From Marinobacterium mangrovicola (GTDB lineage Bacteria; Pseudomonadota; Gammaproteobacteria; Pseudomonadales; Balneatricaceae), in contig NZ_SMFU01000007.1 in the NCBI RefSeq assembly GCF_004339595.1, positions 124,001-188,000 on the forward strand: 64,000 nucleotides of DNA. The letters run 5' to 3'. Made by a program: the position numbers and the translations under genes. Of the stretch, positions 43,453-52,404 are shown piece by piece. A model generated the notes under the pieces. That model was given only the letters and a program-made list of their open reading frames with translations. It was not told the DNA's origin and ran no database searches. Positions within the stretch are counted from its first letter, which is position 1, and each line of letters starts with the position of its first letter.

Positions 43453-44151
43453 ATGAGAGGGAACGTAATTTCATATTTTGAGATGTGCCAAAAAGAAGGC
43501 ACGAGTTTGCAGCGGGGGATGAATTTTCGACTGCGCGGCCGCCACTCTGTGATTTTAATGTCCCTGCATCCGAATGCTCCCTACCAGGATAGAGTCGAAG
43601 AAGAGGGTAGTGTCCTGATATACGAAGGGCATGATGAGCCTCGAACGGCGAGCCTTAAAAATCCCAAGATTGTTGATCAGCCTGAGTGTCTTCCTTCGGG
43701 AAACCTTGCTGAAAATGGGAAGTTTCATAAAGCCGCCCAGGATTATAAATCAGGCTCGAAAAATCCCGATATCGTCAGGGTTTACGAAAAAATCAAAAAA
43801 GGGATCTGGTCTGACAACGGATATTTTCACCTGGTAGATTCTTGGCGCGAGACGGATGGAAGTCGCCAGGTTTTTAAGTTCAAACTTGTCGCGGTAGATA
43901 GTGTTGTTAGTGATGATTTAGCTGAGGACTCACAATCTACAGAGGCAAAGAGAAGCAGGATCATCCCAACGCATATCAAATTGGAAGTCTGGAAGAGAGA
44001 TGGGGGCAAGTGTGTTGAGTGTGGTGCAACGGATGAGCTTCATTTCGACCATGTACTGCCGTACTCGAAGGGTGGTACGTCGTTAAAAGCCGAAAATATT
44101 CAGTTGCTATGCGCGAGGCACAATTTGGAAAAGAGCGCGAAAATACAGTGA
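43453..44151 (+). CDS. SRA-domain HNH endonuclease, predicted modification-dependent restriction enzyme
   Basis: A 232-residue protein. The N-terminal half (about 5-145) reads as an SRA/YDG-type domain, which flips and binds modified cytosine: RGRHSVILMSLHPNAPYQD, GSVLIYEGHDEP, VRVYEKIKKGIWSDNGYFH and LVDSWRETDGS. The C-terminal part (about 175-230) is a canonical HNH nuclease: VWKRDGGKCVECGA, LHFDHVLPYSKGGTS and IQLLCARHNLEKS. SRA-HNH proteins are type IV-like enzymes cutting methylated or hydroxymethylated foreign DNA. The gene is visibly AT-richer than its neighbours and is flanked by terminators, signs of acquisition. Confidence 0.88.
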   Translation: MRGNVISYFEMCQKEGTSLQRGMNFRLRGRHSVILMSLHPNAPYQDRVEEEGSVLIYEGHDEPRTASLKNPKIVDQPECLPSGNLAENGKFHKAAQDYKSGSKNPDIVRVYEKIKKGIWSDNGYFHLVDSWRETDGSRQVFKFKLVAVDSVVSDDLAEDSQSTEAKRSRIIPTHIKLEVWKRDGGKCVECGATDELHFDHVLPYSKGGTSLKAENIQLLCARHNLEKSAKIQ

Positions 44152-44180
44152 TTGAAACGTGCTGTTTTGTATATTGAAAC

Positions 44181-44213
44181 AAGGGGCTGCAGAGTTTCTG
44201 CAGCCCCTTGTTA
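44181..44213. terminator. Terminator between SRA-HNH and pyrC
   Basis: AAGGGGCTGCAGA (44181-44193) and TCTGCAGCCCCTT (44197-44209) form a perfect 13-base stem with a 3-base loop between the convergent genes. Both flanks are only moderately U-rich (TTGTTAG on plus, TTGTTTC on minus), but the stem is very stable and is placed to end both transcripts. Confidence 0.85.
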
Positions 44214-44216
44214 GTA

Positions 44217-45260
44217 TCAGCCTTCCAGCTTCCAGCGCAGGGTTTCACCGGCGCGTAGCGGCACGATGATATCGTTGCCGAACGGCATTTCTGCCGGCAC
44301 TTCCCAGGGCGATTTCACCAGGGTGACCTGGTCGCTGTTACGTTCACGGCCGTAGAAGTCAGCACCGAAGTGGCTGGCGAAGCCTTCCAGTTTATCCAGT
44401 GCACCCAGGTCTTCGAAGATCTCAGCGTAGAGCTCGATCGCCGCATAGGCGCTGTAGCAACCGGCGCAACCGCAGGCGGACTCTTTAGCACCCTTGGCGT
44501 GGGGAGCGGAGTCGGTGCCGAGGAAGAATTTCGGGCTGCCGCTGATGGCCGCTGCCTGCAGCGCTTCCTGGTGGATGTTGCGCTTGAGAATCGGCAGGCA
44601 GAACAGGTGCGGACGGATACCGCCCACCAGCATATGGTTGCGGTTGTAGGCCAGGTGCTGGACGGTGATGGTCGCCGCCACGTTATCGCCCTGGCTGTTG
44701 ACGAACTCCGCTGCGTCCTTGGTGGTGATGTGTTCGACCACCAGCTTCATGTTGTTGTGCTTGGCTGCCAGCGGGCTCAGGATCTCATCGAGGAAGCGCT
44801 TCTCACGATCATAGATATCGACATCCTGATGGGTCACTTCACCGTGCACCAGCAGCGGCATGTTGTGCTCCGCCAGGGCGTCGCAGACAGCGCCCAGTTT
44901 ACCCAGGTCGGTGACGCCCGATGCTGAGTTGGTGGTGGCGCCGGCCGGGTAGAGCTTAACCGCGGCGACTTTGCCGGTGGCAGCTGCGGCGGCGATCATC
45001 TCCGGGGTTGTGTTGTCGGTCAGGTAGAGCGTCATCAGCGGCTCGAAGCTAACGCCTGCCGGCACCTGTGCCATGATGCGGTCGTAGTAGGCCAGCGCTT
45101 CTTCCGCATTGGTGACCGGTGGCTTGAGGTTGGGCATGACGATCGCGCGACCCATCTGACGGGCCGTAGCCGGCACTACATGTTGCAGTACGTCACCATC
45201 ACGCAGGTGAAGGTGCCAGTCATCGGGGCGGGTCAGGGTAAGGCGTTCGGTCATGGTCAA
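44217..45260 (-). CDS. pyrC: Dihydroorotase, class II
   Basis: A 347-residue enzyme of pyrimidine synthesis: carbamoyl-aspartate to dihydroorotate. Zinc ligands are in [11 protein letters not shown]; the carboxylated metal-bridging Lys is in [11 protein letters not shown] (about Lys102). [15 protein letters not shown] and [16 protein letters not shown] carry the remaining His and Asp. Length matches E. coli PyrC (348). It stands alone between terminator and a divergent antiporter gene. Confidence 0.97.
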   Translation of the reverse strand: MTMTERLTLTRPDDWHLHLRDGDVLQHVVPATARQMGRAIVMPNLKPPVTNAEEALAYYDRIMAQVPAGVSFEPLMTLYLTDNTTPEMIAAAAATGKVAAVKLYPAGATTNSASGVTDLGKLGAVCDALAEHNMPLLVHGEVTHQDVDIYDREKRFLDEILSPLAAKHNNMKLVVEHITTKDAAEFVNSQGDNVAATITVQHLAYNRNHMLVGGIRPHLFCLPILKRNIHQEALQAAAISGSPKFFLGTDSAPHAKGAKESACGCAGCYSAYAAIELYAEIFEDLGALDKLEGFASHFGADFYGRERNSDQVTLVKSPWEVPAEMPFGNDIIVPLRAGETLRWKLEG

Positions 45261-45527
45261 TCTCTCGATGGCGGGGTGGATTGCACAGCTCGGAAGTGGC
45301 TGGAGATATTGTATGTAGATAGTGGCTGGGGATTATAGACAATCCAGCCCGGTGCGTCTTGTGGGCGTATATGTCCGTGATATACCTGAGTATTACAATA
45401 AGGTATTAGTGATATATGTTGATCACTGTATAATTCCCCGCTACTAATTCCGGTGGATCCCGGGACAACCCATTTTTTCACCTGACCTTACCCGGTCGGG
45501 CAGAACCATCAGGGTGATCGACTCATC

Positions 45528-46859
45528 ATGAATAAACCGTCTCCGCTGGCGCTGCTGCCGCTGGCGCTGTTCCTGCTTTTCTTTGTTGGTAGTGGCCTCT
45601 GGTATCAGTCCCAGGGCGAGGACTTTGCCTTTTACAAGATATCGGCACCGGTGGCGATTTTGCCGGCTATCGTGCTGGCAGTGCTGCTCGCCAGGGGCTC
45701 ACTGAACGAGCGCATCAACACCTTTATCGAAGGGGTGGGTGATAACACCATCATCACCATGGTGCTGATCTATCTGCTCGCCGGTGCCTTTGGCAGTGTG
45801 GCCGAAGCGGTGGGTGGCGTGGATGCCACGGTGAACCTGGGACTGAGTGTGGTTCCGCCGGAGCTGGTGCTGCCGGGTCTGTTTGTGATCGCGGCCTTTG
45901 TCGCTACTTCCATGGGCACTTCCATGGGCACCATTGCGGCGATCGCGCCGATTGCAGTGGGTGTGGCCGAGGCGACCGATCTGTCGCTGCCGCTGACCGT
46001 GGCAACGGTGGTCGGTGGTGCGATGTTCGGTGATAACCTGTCGATCATCTCGGATACCACCATCGCGGCCACCCGTACCCAGGGCTGCGCCATGCGCGAC
46101 AAGTTCAAGCTGAACTTTATGATCGCCCTGCCGGCGGCACTGCTGACGTTGGTCTGGCTCTGGTTGCAGAGCAGTTCGGCCCAAGTGGAAGCGCCCGGCG
46201 ATTACAACCTGATTCTGGTGCTGCCATATTTAGCGGTACTGGTATTGGCGGTGCTTGGCGTGAATGTGATGCTGGTGCTGTTTATCGGTATTCTGCTGGC
46301 CGGCGGCATAGGCCTGTGGATGATGCCGGACTATAACCTGGCGAAATGGTCCTCGGACATTTATGCGGGCTATACCAGCATGCAGGAGATCATGATCCTG
46401 TCGCTGCTGATCGGTGGTCTCGGAGCAATGATGAAATCTCAGGGCGGTCTGGCCTGGATCTCCGACGCAATTGACCGTATCAGCCGCCTCGGTAACCGCG
46501 AGCCCGGCAAGCGCAGCGGTGAGCTCAGCATCAGTGCTTCGGTGGCCCTGACCAATCTCTGCACCGCCAACAACACCGTGGCGATTCTGCTGGCGGGCTC
46601 TCTGGCCAAGGATATCGCCGAACGTCATGAGGTGGATCCGCGCCGCAGCGCCAGCCTGATCGATATCTTCTCCTGCGTGGTGCAGGGGCTGATTCCGTAC
46701 GGTGCCCAGGTACTGCTGGCGGCTTCCACTGCCAAGCTTTCGCCGCTGGCACTGATCGGCAATATCTATTACTGCTGGTTGCTGGGGCTGGTGGCGTTGC
46801 TCTCGATCATCATCGGTTTCCCGCGTATCAAGTCACCCCAGCCCGCGCAGACCGTCTGA
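45528..46859 (+). CDS. Na+/H+ antiporter, NhaC family
   Basis: A 443-residue protein with about 11-12 membrane segments. Conserved NhaC-family stretches are SMGTSMGTIAAIAPIAVG, GGAMFGDNLSIISDTTIA and SLIDIFSCVVQGLIPYGAQ. It probably exchanges Na+ for H+, though related members carry malate/lactate or amino acids. AGGGTGA lies upstream of ATG 45528; a TATAAT at 45429-45434 may be its -10. Its stop codon abuts the convergent yejK stop with no gap. Confidence 0.92.
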   Translation: MNKPSPLALLPLALFLLFFVGSGLWYQSQGEDFAFYKISAPVAILPAIVLAVLLARGSLNERINTFIEGVGDNTIITMVLIYLLAGAFGSVAEAVGGVDATVNLGLSVVPPELVLPGLFVIAAFVATSMGTSMGTIAAIAPIAVGVAEATDLSLPLTVATVVGGAMFGDNLSIISDTTIAATRTQGCAMRDKFKLNFMIALPAALLTLVWLWLQSSSAQVEAPGDYNLILVLPYLAVLVLAVLGVNVMLVLFIGILLAGGIGLWMMPDYNLAKWSSDIYAGYTSMQEIMILSLLIGGLGAMMKSQGGLAWISDAIDRISRLGNREPGKRSGELSISASVALTNLCTANNTVAILLAGSLAKDIAERHEVDPRRSASLIDIFSCVVQGLIPYGAQVLLAASTAKLSPLALIGNIYYCWLLGLVALLSIIIGFPRIKSPQPAQTV

Positions 46860-47840
46860 TTACTCGCCCTTGAGCTGCTTGATCAATGCGGCAGGCAGCT
46901 CGCTCAGGGTCAGGGTGCCGGCGTTCGGATCGAAGGTGATGTTCTTGCCGAGCGATTCGTTGCTGAAGCTGATCGATACATCGCGGCTGCGGCCGCTGTA
47001 GCGAATATACTTCTTCAGACTGGACTGGTCCGGGATGAAGGCTTCCTTCAGTTCCGGATCGCGCTCTTCGATATAGCGATCCAGGCCGGTGGGAGCCTGG
47101 CTTTCGATCTCGCCGGAGAGCTCTCGGTAGTTCACCGCCTCGCCGTTCTTTACCTGTTCGATGCAGTATTCAGCCACCTCTTTCTGGTAGCGCTTACCGG
47201 TGTCCTCCGGCATATCACGGCTGTAATCCTCCACCAGTGACATAAAACGCTCGGTATCGGCGGTGGTGTCCACGGTGTCGGTGAAGCTGAGGAAATCCAT
47301 CATCAGCTTCTGCATCGGGCGTTCGCCAAAGCCGAAACTGATAGTAAGAAACTTCTGTTCGCCCGGCTGATGCACCTGGTCCAGGTTCAGGCTGGCGCAG
47401 AAGCCGAGTTTGGTGAAATCGATGTATTCGCAGTCATCCGGTTTGTTGTCGCCGTTCACAACGATGCCAGGTCGTTGGCGCAGCTGAGCCAGCCAGAGGA
47501 TACGACCGGCCTCCTGCTCATCCACAGCAAAGAGCCAGTAGCCGTCGGACTCCACATCCTGTTCTTCCAGTGCGATCGCCAGGTATTCGATGGTTTTCTG
47601 GCTGAAAGAGACCAAGTTCAGGGTATCGCCGAGCCAATTCACCACCAGCCCCTTGAATACGTCGGCCTCGTTTGAGAAGCAGCCGTAGCGCTTGCTGGCG
47701 CGGCGCACAAACAGCGGTTTGATCTCGCTGAGCAGTCGGCTCTCGGTTTCTGTCAGTTCCAGAGGCTTGTCGCTGAGGCTGTAGGATTTGTCGCCGCTGT
47801 CGCGGGTCAGGCGGTGGATGATCGCTTGAGAAACAGACAT
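46860..47840 (-). CDS. yejK: Nucleoid-associated protein YejK/NdpA
   Basis: A 326-residue nucleoid-associated protein. It matches YejK from the start (SVSQAIIHRLTRD), through LPLFVRRASKRYG-like sequence, to the conserved end (FDPNAGTLTLSELPAALIKQL). ATG 47840 with GGAG six bases upstream is preferred to the start at 47885. It binds DNA or nucleoid proteins; the exact role is not settled. It is convergent with the NhaC-type gene, zero bases between the stops. Confidence 0.95.
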   Translation of the reverse strand: MSVSQAIIHRLTRDSGDKSYSLSDKPLELTETESRLLSEIKPLFVRRASKRYGCFSNEADVFKGLVVNWLGDTLNLVSFSQKTIEYLAIALEEQDVESDGYWLFAVDEQEAGRILWLAQLRQRPGIVVNGDNKPDDCEYIDFTKLGFCASLNLDQVHQPGEQKFLTISFGFGERPMQKLMMDFLSFTDTVDTTADTERFMSLVEDYSRDMPEDTGKRYQKEVAEYCIEQVKNGEAVNYRELSGEIESQAPTGLDRYIEERDPELKEAFIPDQSSLKKYIRYSGRSRDVSISFSNESLGKNITFDPNAGTLTLSELPAALIKQLKGE

Positions 47841-48127
47841 GGGAGCTCCGGCTGAATGAAAAACAGGCGCAGGAGTATACCGCACGGAGCGGGGTGGTTC
47901 CGATAGCTGAATGCACGCTGGCGATGGGTGGGGCTGACGCTCAGAGGCAGCCCGGTGTTGGTATTAGAGATGGCTGAATTTCGCGCTTTGGTTAGACTGT
48001 AGGTGTGAATTATTGGGGAGAAAGCCTTGGGCAGGTCTCTCCCCGATCTCCATCAGTTTTGATGGAAAAGCCGACTATATAAAAATTATTTAGCTGGAAT
48101 AGCTTAGCTGGAAGCAAGGAGCAGCGG

Positions 48128-48616
48128 ATGGCTCAGGGCAAGGGCGATATCCGTGTAAGACCGGCGCATTTCGCCGATGCGGATCGGATCGCAGATATTT
48201 TTTTCGACAGCGTGCATGGCATAGACCCTGATATCTACAGCAGGGCCGAACAGTTGGCCTGGGCCCCGGCTCCGTTGGACTACGATTACTGGCGCCGTGC
48301 CATCCCCTTACATGAAACCTTTGTCGCCTGTATCGACCGGCGTGTGGTCGGCTTTATTGGCTTGGAGCCGGAAGGCTATATCGACTGGCTCTATACCCAG
48401 AATTACCATCAGGGGCAGGGGGTTGCCTCGGCGCTCTATGACCATCTGGAAAATCTGGCCCGTGAGCGCGGTCTTGCGTTGCTGAGCGTCAGTGCATCCG
48501 ATGTGGCGAGGCCGTTCTTCGAGCGCCGCGGTTTTCGGGTGCTGAGGGCGAACCAGGTCGAGCGCCAGGGAGTAAGCCTGCGCAACTGGCAAATGCAAAA
48601 GCCGCTGACTGCTTAG
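48128..48616 (+). CDS. GNAT-family N-acetyltransferase
   Basis: A 162-residue GNAT enzyme: FADADRIADIFFDSVHGI at the start, acetyl-CoA loop QNYHQGQGVASALYDHLE, and the end VSASDVARPFFERRGFRVL. It resembles the YafP-type group. Substrate is unknown. GCAAGGAGCAGCGG precedes ATG 48128. The 287 bases upstream show no recognised feature. Confidence 0.92.
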   Translation: MAQGKGDIRVRPAHFADADRIADIFFDSVHGIDPDIYSRAEQLAWAPAPLDYDYWRRAIPLHETFVACIDRRVVGFIGLEPEGYIDWLYTQNYHQGQGVASALYDHLENLARERGLALLSVSASDVARPFFERRGFRVLRANQVERQGVSLRNWQMQKPLTA

Positions 48617-48686
48617 CTTAACGGCAAGGTTGGAAGGGTAAGGGCGGGCGTTTATAGTCAGGGCTCCTCACTTTCACTCTCTGGTA

Positions 48687-50216
48687 ATGGATATGCCCGA
48701 CTTCGCTTCCCGTTTTTCGATACAGCGACCCTATCAGCAGCGCGGGAAAGCGCCAGAAGAGTATCGAGTGGAGCGCTGCGGCGTGAGAGCGCTGGAAAAA
48801 CAGCTGGAGAGCGATCGCGGCCGCATTATCAATTCCGCAGCGGTGCGGCGCCTGCAGCAGAAAACCCAGGTGTTTCCGCTGGAACACAACGCCGCCGTGC
48901 GCAGTCGTCTGACCCACTCACTGGAGGTGCAGCAGACCGGGCGCTATATCGTGCGGACCATCTTCGATCAGCTTGGTGAGGGCGCCGGGATTCTGGGGCT
49001 CGACGGGCTGGAGCGGGCCACCGAAACCCTGGTGGAGATGGCCTGCCTGATGCACGATATCGGCAATCCACCTTTTGGCCATTTCGGCGAGGCGGCGATC
49101 TCCCGCTGGTTTGAACAAACCCTGCCGCTGTTGCCGCCCTTTGTCCACGAGCTGGAAGGTCCGGCCGCCAGTCTGCGTCAGGAGCTACTGCGCGAGCTGG
49201 CCAGTTTCGAGGGCAATGCCCAGGCGATCCGGCTGATCAGCCAGTTGCAGAAGCTCAATCTCACCTATACCCAGACCGCCTGTATCTTTAAATACACCCG
49301 CTGTGCCACCGAAGAGCGACCACCGAAAGGCGCACCTCTGGCTTACCTGAAGAAGAAACCGGGCTATTACTTTTCGGAGCGGGGCTTTGTCGCCCGTATG
49401 CAGCAGGCGCTGGATATGAAGCCGGGGCAGCGATTCCCGCTGACCTACCTGATGGAAGCCGCCGATGATATCGCCTACTGCCTGGCGGATCTTGAGGACG
49501 GCGTAGATAAGGGCATACTCAACTGCGCGCATCTCGCCGAACTGCTGAAGGCGCAGTATGCGGAGCTGCGCGAGCCCTTTGATGATGCCGACGACCCCAG
49601 CTTTAATGGCAAGTGTTTTGCCGATCTGGTCGACTACGCGCTCAAACGCTGGCAGCAGGAGGAGATTAACAAGGAGCACGAGTTCTTCGTCTACCTGCGT
49701 GTCGGTCTGATCCATCCCCTGGTTGAGCACGCCGCCCGCGTATTCCTCGATCATGCCGAGGCGGTCAGTGAGGGCAGCCTGGACCGGGCCCTGCTGGAGG
49801 ATAACTCCCCCTGTCATGCTATCGTCGAAAGCCTTAAGCGGGTGGCGATCGATCATGTATTCTGCGTGCCGGAGGTGGAAACCTTGGAGCTGCAGGGCTT
49901 TCAGATTATTTCCGGTCTGTTGGAGCATTACCGGCCGCTGCTGATGCTGCCGATGGCTGATTTTCAGCGCCTGTGTGAGGGCGGCAGTCGTGGCCTGCTG
50001 GTCGAAAGCCGGCTGTTTCACCGGTTGCCGAAAAAGCATGTCAAAGCTTACCTGTCGCTGCTGGCTGAACCGCCTGAAGAGCTCAAGCAGGGCGATCAGG
50101 CGACGCAAATCTGGGAGCGCTACTGCCGTTGCCGCTTGATGCAGGATATGGTCAGCGGCATGACCGATCAGTTTGCCCTGGATGAGTTTCGCACCCTCTC
50201 GGTTAGTCTGAGTTAA
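48687..50216 (+). CDS. dgt: Deoxyguanosinetriphosphate triphosphohydrolase
   Basis: A 509-residue HD-superfamily dGTPase (dGTP to deoxyguanosine and triphosphate), close to E. coli Dgt (505). Metal ligands are in SRLTHSLEV and CLMHDIGNPPFGHFGE, with a later DDIAYCLADLEDG. It is involved in dNTP pool control and phage defence in some bacteria. A 402-codon antisense ORF over it is a shadow. Confidence 0.95.
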   Translation: MDMPDFASRFSIQRPYQQRGKAPEEYRVERCGVRALEKQLESDRGRIINSAAVRRLQQKTQVFPLEHNAAVRSRLTHSLEVQQTGRYIVRTIFDQLGEGAGILGLDGLERATETLVEMACLMHDIGNPPFGHFGEAAISRWFEQTLPLLPPFVHELEGPAASLRQELLRELASFEGNAQAIRLISQLQKLNLTYTQTACIFKYTRCATEERPPKGAPLAYLKKKPGYYFSERGFVARMQQALDMKPGQRFPLTYLMEAADDIAYCLADLEDGVDKGILNCAHLAELLKAQYAELREPFDDADDPSFNGKCFADLVDYALKRWQQEEINKEHEFFVYLRVGLIHPLVEHAARVFLDHAEAVSEGSLDRALLEDNSPCHAIVESLKRVAIDHVFCVPEVETLELQGFQIISGLLEHYRPLLMLPMADFQRLCEGGSRGLLVESRLFHRLPKKHVKAYLSLLAEPPEELKQGDQATQIWERYCRCRLMQDMVSGMTDQFALDEFRTLSVSLS

Positions 50217-50237
50217 ATCGATGGCGGCCGGATTTTG

Positions 50238-50576
50238 ATGAGCAGCGAATTCACTCACTGGCTGGTTGAACAGATGCAGGTGATCGGGCCGGTAACGGCG
50301 CGGCGCATGTTTGGTGGGCAGGGACTGTTTATCGATGGCCTGATGTTCGCGATTATTTTTGACGACCAGCTCTACCTGAAAGCGGATGATCATAGCCGTC
50401 AGGCATTCCTGGATCAGGGGCTTGAGCCCTTCACTTATCTGCGTCAGGGCAAACGCTGTGCGCTTTCCTACTATCAGGCACCGGATGAGCTCCTGGCTGA
50501 GTCGCCGGAGTCGCTGGAGCTGATGCGGCTCTGGGGTAACGCGGCCTATGGCGCGGCGCTGAGATCACGTCGATGA
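50238..50576 (+). CDS. TfoX N-terminal-domain protein
   Basis: A 112-residue protein consisting only of the TfoX/Sxy N-terminal domain: VTARRMFGGQGLFIDG, LYLKADDHSRQAFL and FTYLRQGKRCALSYYQ. Full Sxy/TfoX, a competence regulator, also has a C-terminal domain that is absent. Many stand-alone versions have no known role. ATG 50238 is preferred to the TTG just before it. Confidence 0.92.
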   Translation: MSSEFTHWLVEQMQVIGPVTARRMFGGQGLFIDGLMFAIIFDDQLYLKADDHSRQAFLDQGLEPFTYLRQGKRCALSYYQAPDELLAESPESLELMRLWGNAAYGAALRSRR

Positions 50577-50605
50577 ATCGAATCTTCTGGATGTAAGGAT
50601 ACCCA

Positions 50606-52027
50606 ATGTCTTTGGAGCAAATCAGCCTGTGGATGGAGCAGGTTGGCGATCAGGTTGTTTCCCGCCCGGCGCTGGCGTCGGAGCTGGAGCTGGATGTGGC
50701 GATTATCGGCGCCGGCTATACCGGTCTATGGACCGCCTACCATCTGAAGCGTCAGCAGCCGGATCTGAACATAGCGATCTTTGAGGCCAGACACGTGGGC
50801 TTTGGTGCCTCCGGTCGCAACGGCGGCTGGCTGATCGGTGAACTGGCCGGCCAGGATCAACTGTTGGCCGGATTGCCGCAGGAGGAACAACGGCGCTACA
50901 GGGAGCTGATTCATACCATCCCTGATGATGCGGCCGAAGTGTTTGCGCGAGAGGGGATCGACTGCGGTTATCGCAAGGGTGGCATGCTGGTCTGCGCGGC
51001 GCGGTTTCCTGAGCAGGAAAACTGGATCCGCGAAGAACTCAGGGGATTTTATGCCCGCGGTTACAGCGCCGAGGATTATCGCTGGCTGGATGTCGATGAG
51101 CTGACACAGCAGGTCAATATCGCCGGCAGCAAAGGTGCGCTTTACTCGCCGCACTGCGCCACCATTCATCCGGCAAAGCTGGCGCTGGGGTTGGGGCAGG
51201 CAGTTGAACGGCTGGGTGTGACTATTTATGAATCCAGCCCGGTGGATGAGTGGCAGCCCCGCAGGCTCAAAGTGCGGGGTCACAAGGTTAAGGCACGCGT
51301 CGTGGCGCCCTGTATCGAGGGTTATGCCGCCAGTTTGCCGCCCCTGAGTCGTTACCAGATCCCGGTGCAGAGCTTGCAGATTGCGACCGAACCACTGTCA
51401 GAAACACTCTGGGATGAACTGGGTATGGCCGATGGTCAGGCGATTAGCGAAGCGAGCCGTATGGTCACCTATTTCCACCGCAGCCGGGATGATCGTTTGG
51501 TGTTTGGTGCCCGCGGCGGATACCGCTTCGGCGGGCGTTTGCGCGAGGATTTCAGCCTGTCTAATACCGAGTTTAATCGTCATCGTGGGCTGATGCTGTC
51601 GCTTTTTCCGCAGCTGGAGTCGGTGAAAATTACCCACGGTTGGGGCGGTAACCTGGGCATTTCTCGCCGTTTTCTGCCCCATGTTTACTGGGATCTTCAC
51701 CAGGGATTGGCGCTGGCCGGCGGCTATGGCGGCGAGGGAGTAGGCGCCAGTTTCCTCTGCGGACGCACCCTGGCTGAGCTGATTCTCGGTGTTGAAAATG
51801 ACGCTACCCGGGCGCCCTGGGTGTTGCGTGGTGAGGGTCTATCTAGTTCGCTGCGATCCTGGGAGCCGGAACCCTTCCGCTGGTTGGGTTACAGCGCTGT
51901 GCTGGCGGCCCTTGGGCATGAAGATGCGGTGCTCGCCAACGAGAATAGCCCGGGCTGGAGGCGGCGTATGGCCAGCGCCCTGGCTGATCGTTTCGAAGGG
52001 TTGATGGCTGCAAGCCCAACACCCTGA
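50606..52027 (+). CDS. FAD-dependent oxidoreductase (DAO family, PuuB-like)
   Basis: A 473-residue flavoenzyme. The FAD motif is VAIIGAGYTGLWTAYHL, then the FGASGRNGGWL stretch typical of glycine/amine oxidases such as PuuB or OrdL. ALAGGYGGEGVGASFL near the end is the second flavin-contact region. It probably oxidises an amine or amino acid. No aminotransferase or polyamine genes adjoin it, so the substrate is open. AAGGATACCC precedes ATG 50606. Confidence 0.92.
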   Translation: MSLEQISLWMEQVGDQVVSRPALASELELDVAIIGAGYTGLWTAYHLKRQQPDLNIAIFEARHVGFGASGRNGGWLIGELAGQDQLLAGLPQEEQRRYRELIHTIPDDAAEVFAREGIDCGYRKGGMLVCAARFPEQENWIREELRGFYARGYSAEDYRWLDVDELTQQVNIAGSKGALYSPHCATIHPAKLALGLGQAVERLGVTIYESSPVDEWQPRRLKVRGHKVKARVVAPCIEGYAASLPPLSRYQIPVQSLQIATEPLSETLWDELGMADGQAISEASRMVTYFHRSRDDRLVFGARGGYRFGGRLREDFSLSNTEFNRHRGLMLSLFPQLESVKITHGWGGNLGISRRFLPHVYWDLHQGLALAGGYGGEGVGASFLCGRTLAELILGVENDATRAPWVLRGEGLSSSLRSWEPEPFRWLGYSAVLAALGHEDAVLANENSPGWRRRMASALADRFEGLMAASPTP

Positions 52028-52062
52028 ACCCGCTTTCTCAAGCAGGCGGGCGGCTTGCCTGG

Positions 52063-52296
52063 TCAGACTTGACGGGAGTCGGCCAGCAGTCGCGCGGTCA
52101 GGCGAGCCACAAAGGGGCCTGCCGCAAAAGCGATGGCGTAGGCGATCGGCCAGGCGAGCAGGAAGGCGTTCATCCAGCGGCCGATAAATGCGTCGGTGAG
52201 GCCCAGATTGATAAACGTCACCCAGCAGGTCATCAGTGTGCAGAGAATAAATGACATGATACCGCTTTGTAGTAAGCGCGCCTTGAGATGGTACAT
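52063..52296 (-). CDS. DUF2798 small membrane protein
   Basis: A 77-residue protein with two membrane segments, matching DUF2798: SGIMSFILCTLMTCWVTFIN and WMNAFLLAWPIAYAIAFAAG. Function is unknown. It is divergent from the LysR gene at 52405, which may regulate it. Confidence 0.87.
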   Translation of the reverse strand: MYHLKARLLQSGIMSFILCTLMTCWVTFINLGLTDAFIGRWMNAFLLAWPIAYAIAFAAGPFVARLTARLLADSRQV

Positions 52297-52386
52297 CGGC
52301 TAGAGGTCCTTTCTTTAGTGCACAAAATGAACAACAGAGTGTAGTGGGTTTCAGTTCTGTCGAGTAGACTGATATTCGTTATCTAA

Positions 52387-52404
52387 AATTTCATAAATGA
52401 AATT
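52387..52404. promoter_or_regulatory. Palindrome abutting the LysR start codon
   Basis: AATTTCAT-AA-ATGAAATT, a perfect 8-base inverted repeat with 2-base spacer, ends one base before ATG 52405 and takes the place of a Shine-Dalgarno sequence. It may be an operator, with binding that would also cover the start of the LysR gene, i.e. autorepression. Confidence 0.45.

Noticed and set aside
49185-50393. 402-codon ORF on the minus strand opposite dgt
   Set aside because: Antisense to a complete dGTPase; Gln/His/Leu-rich shadow translation without motifs.
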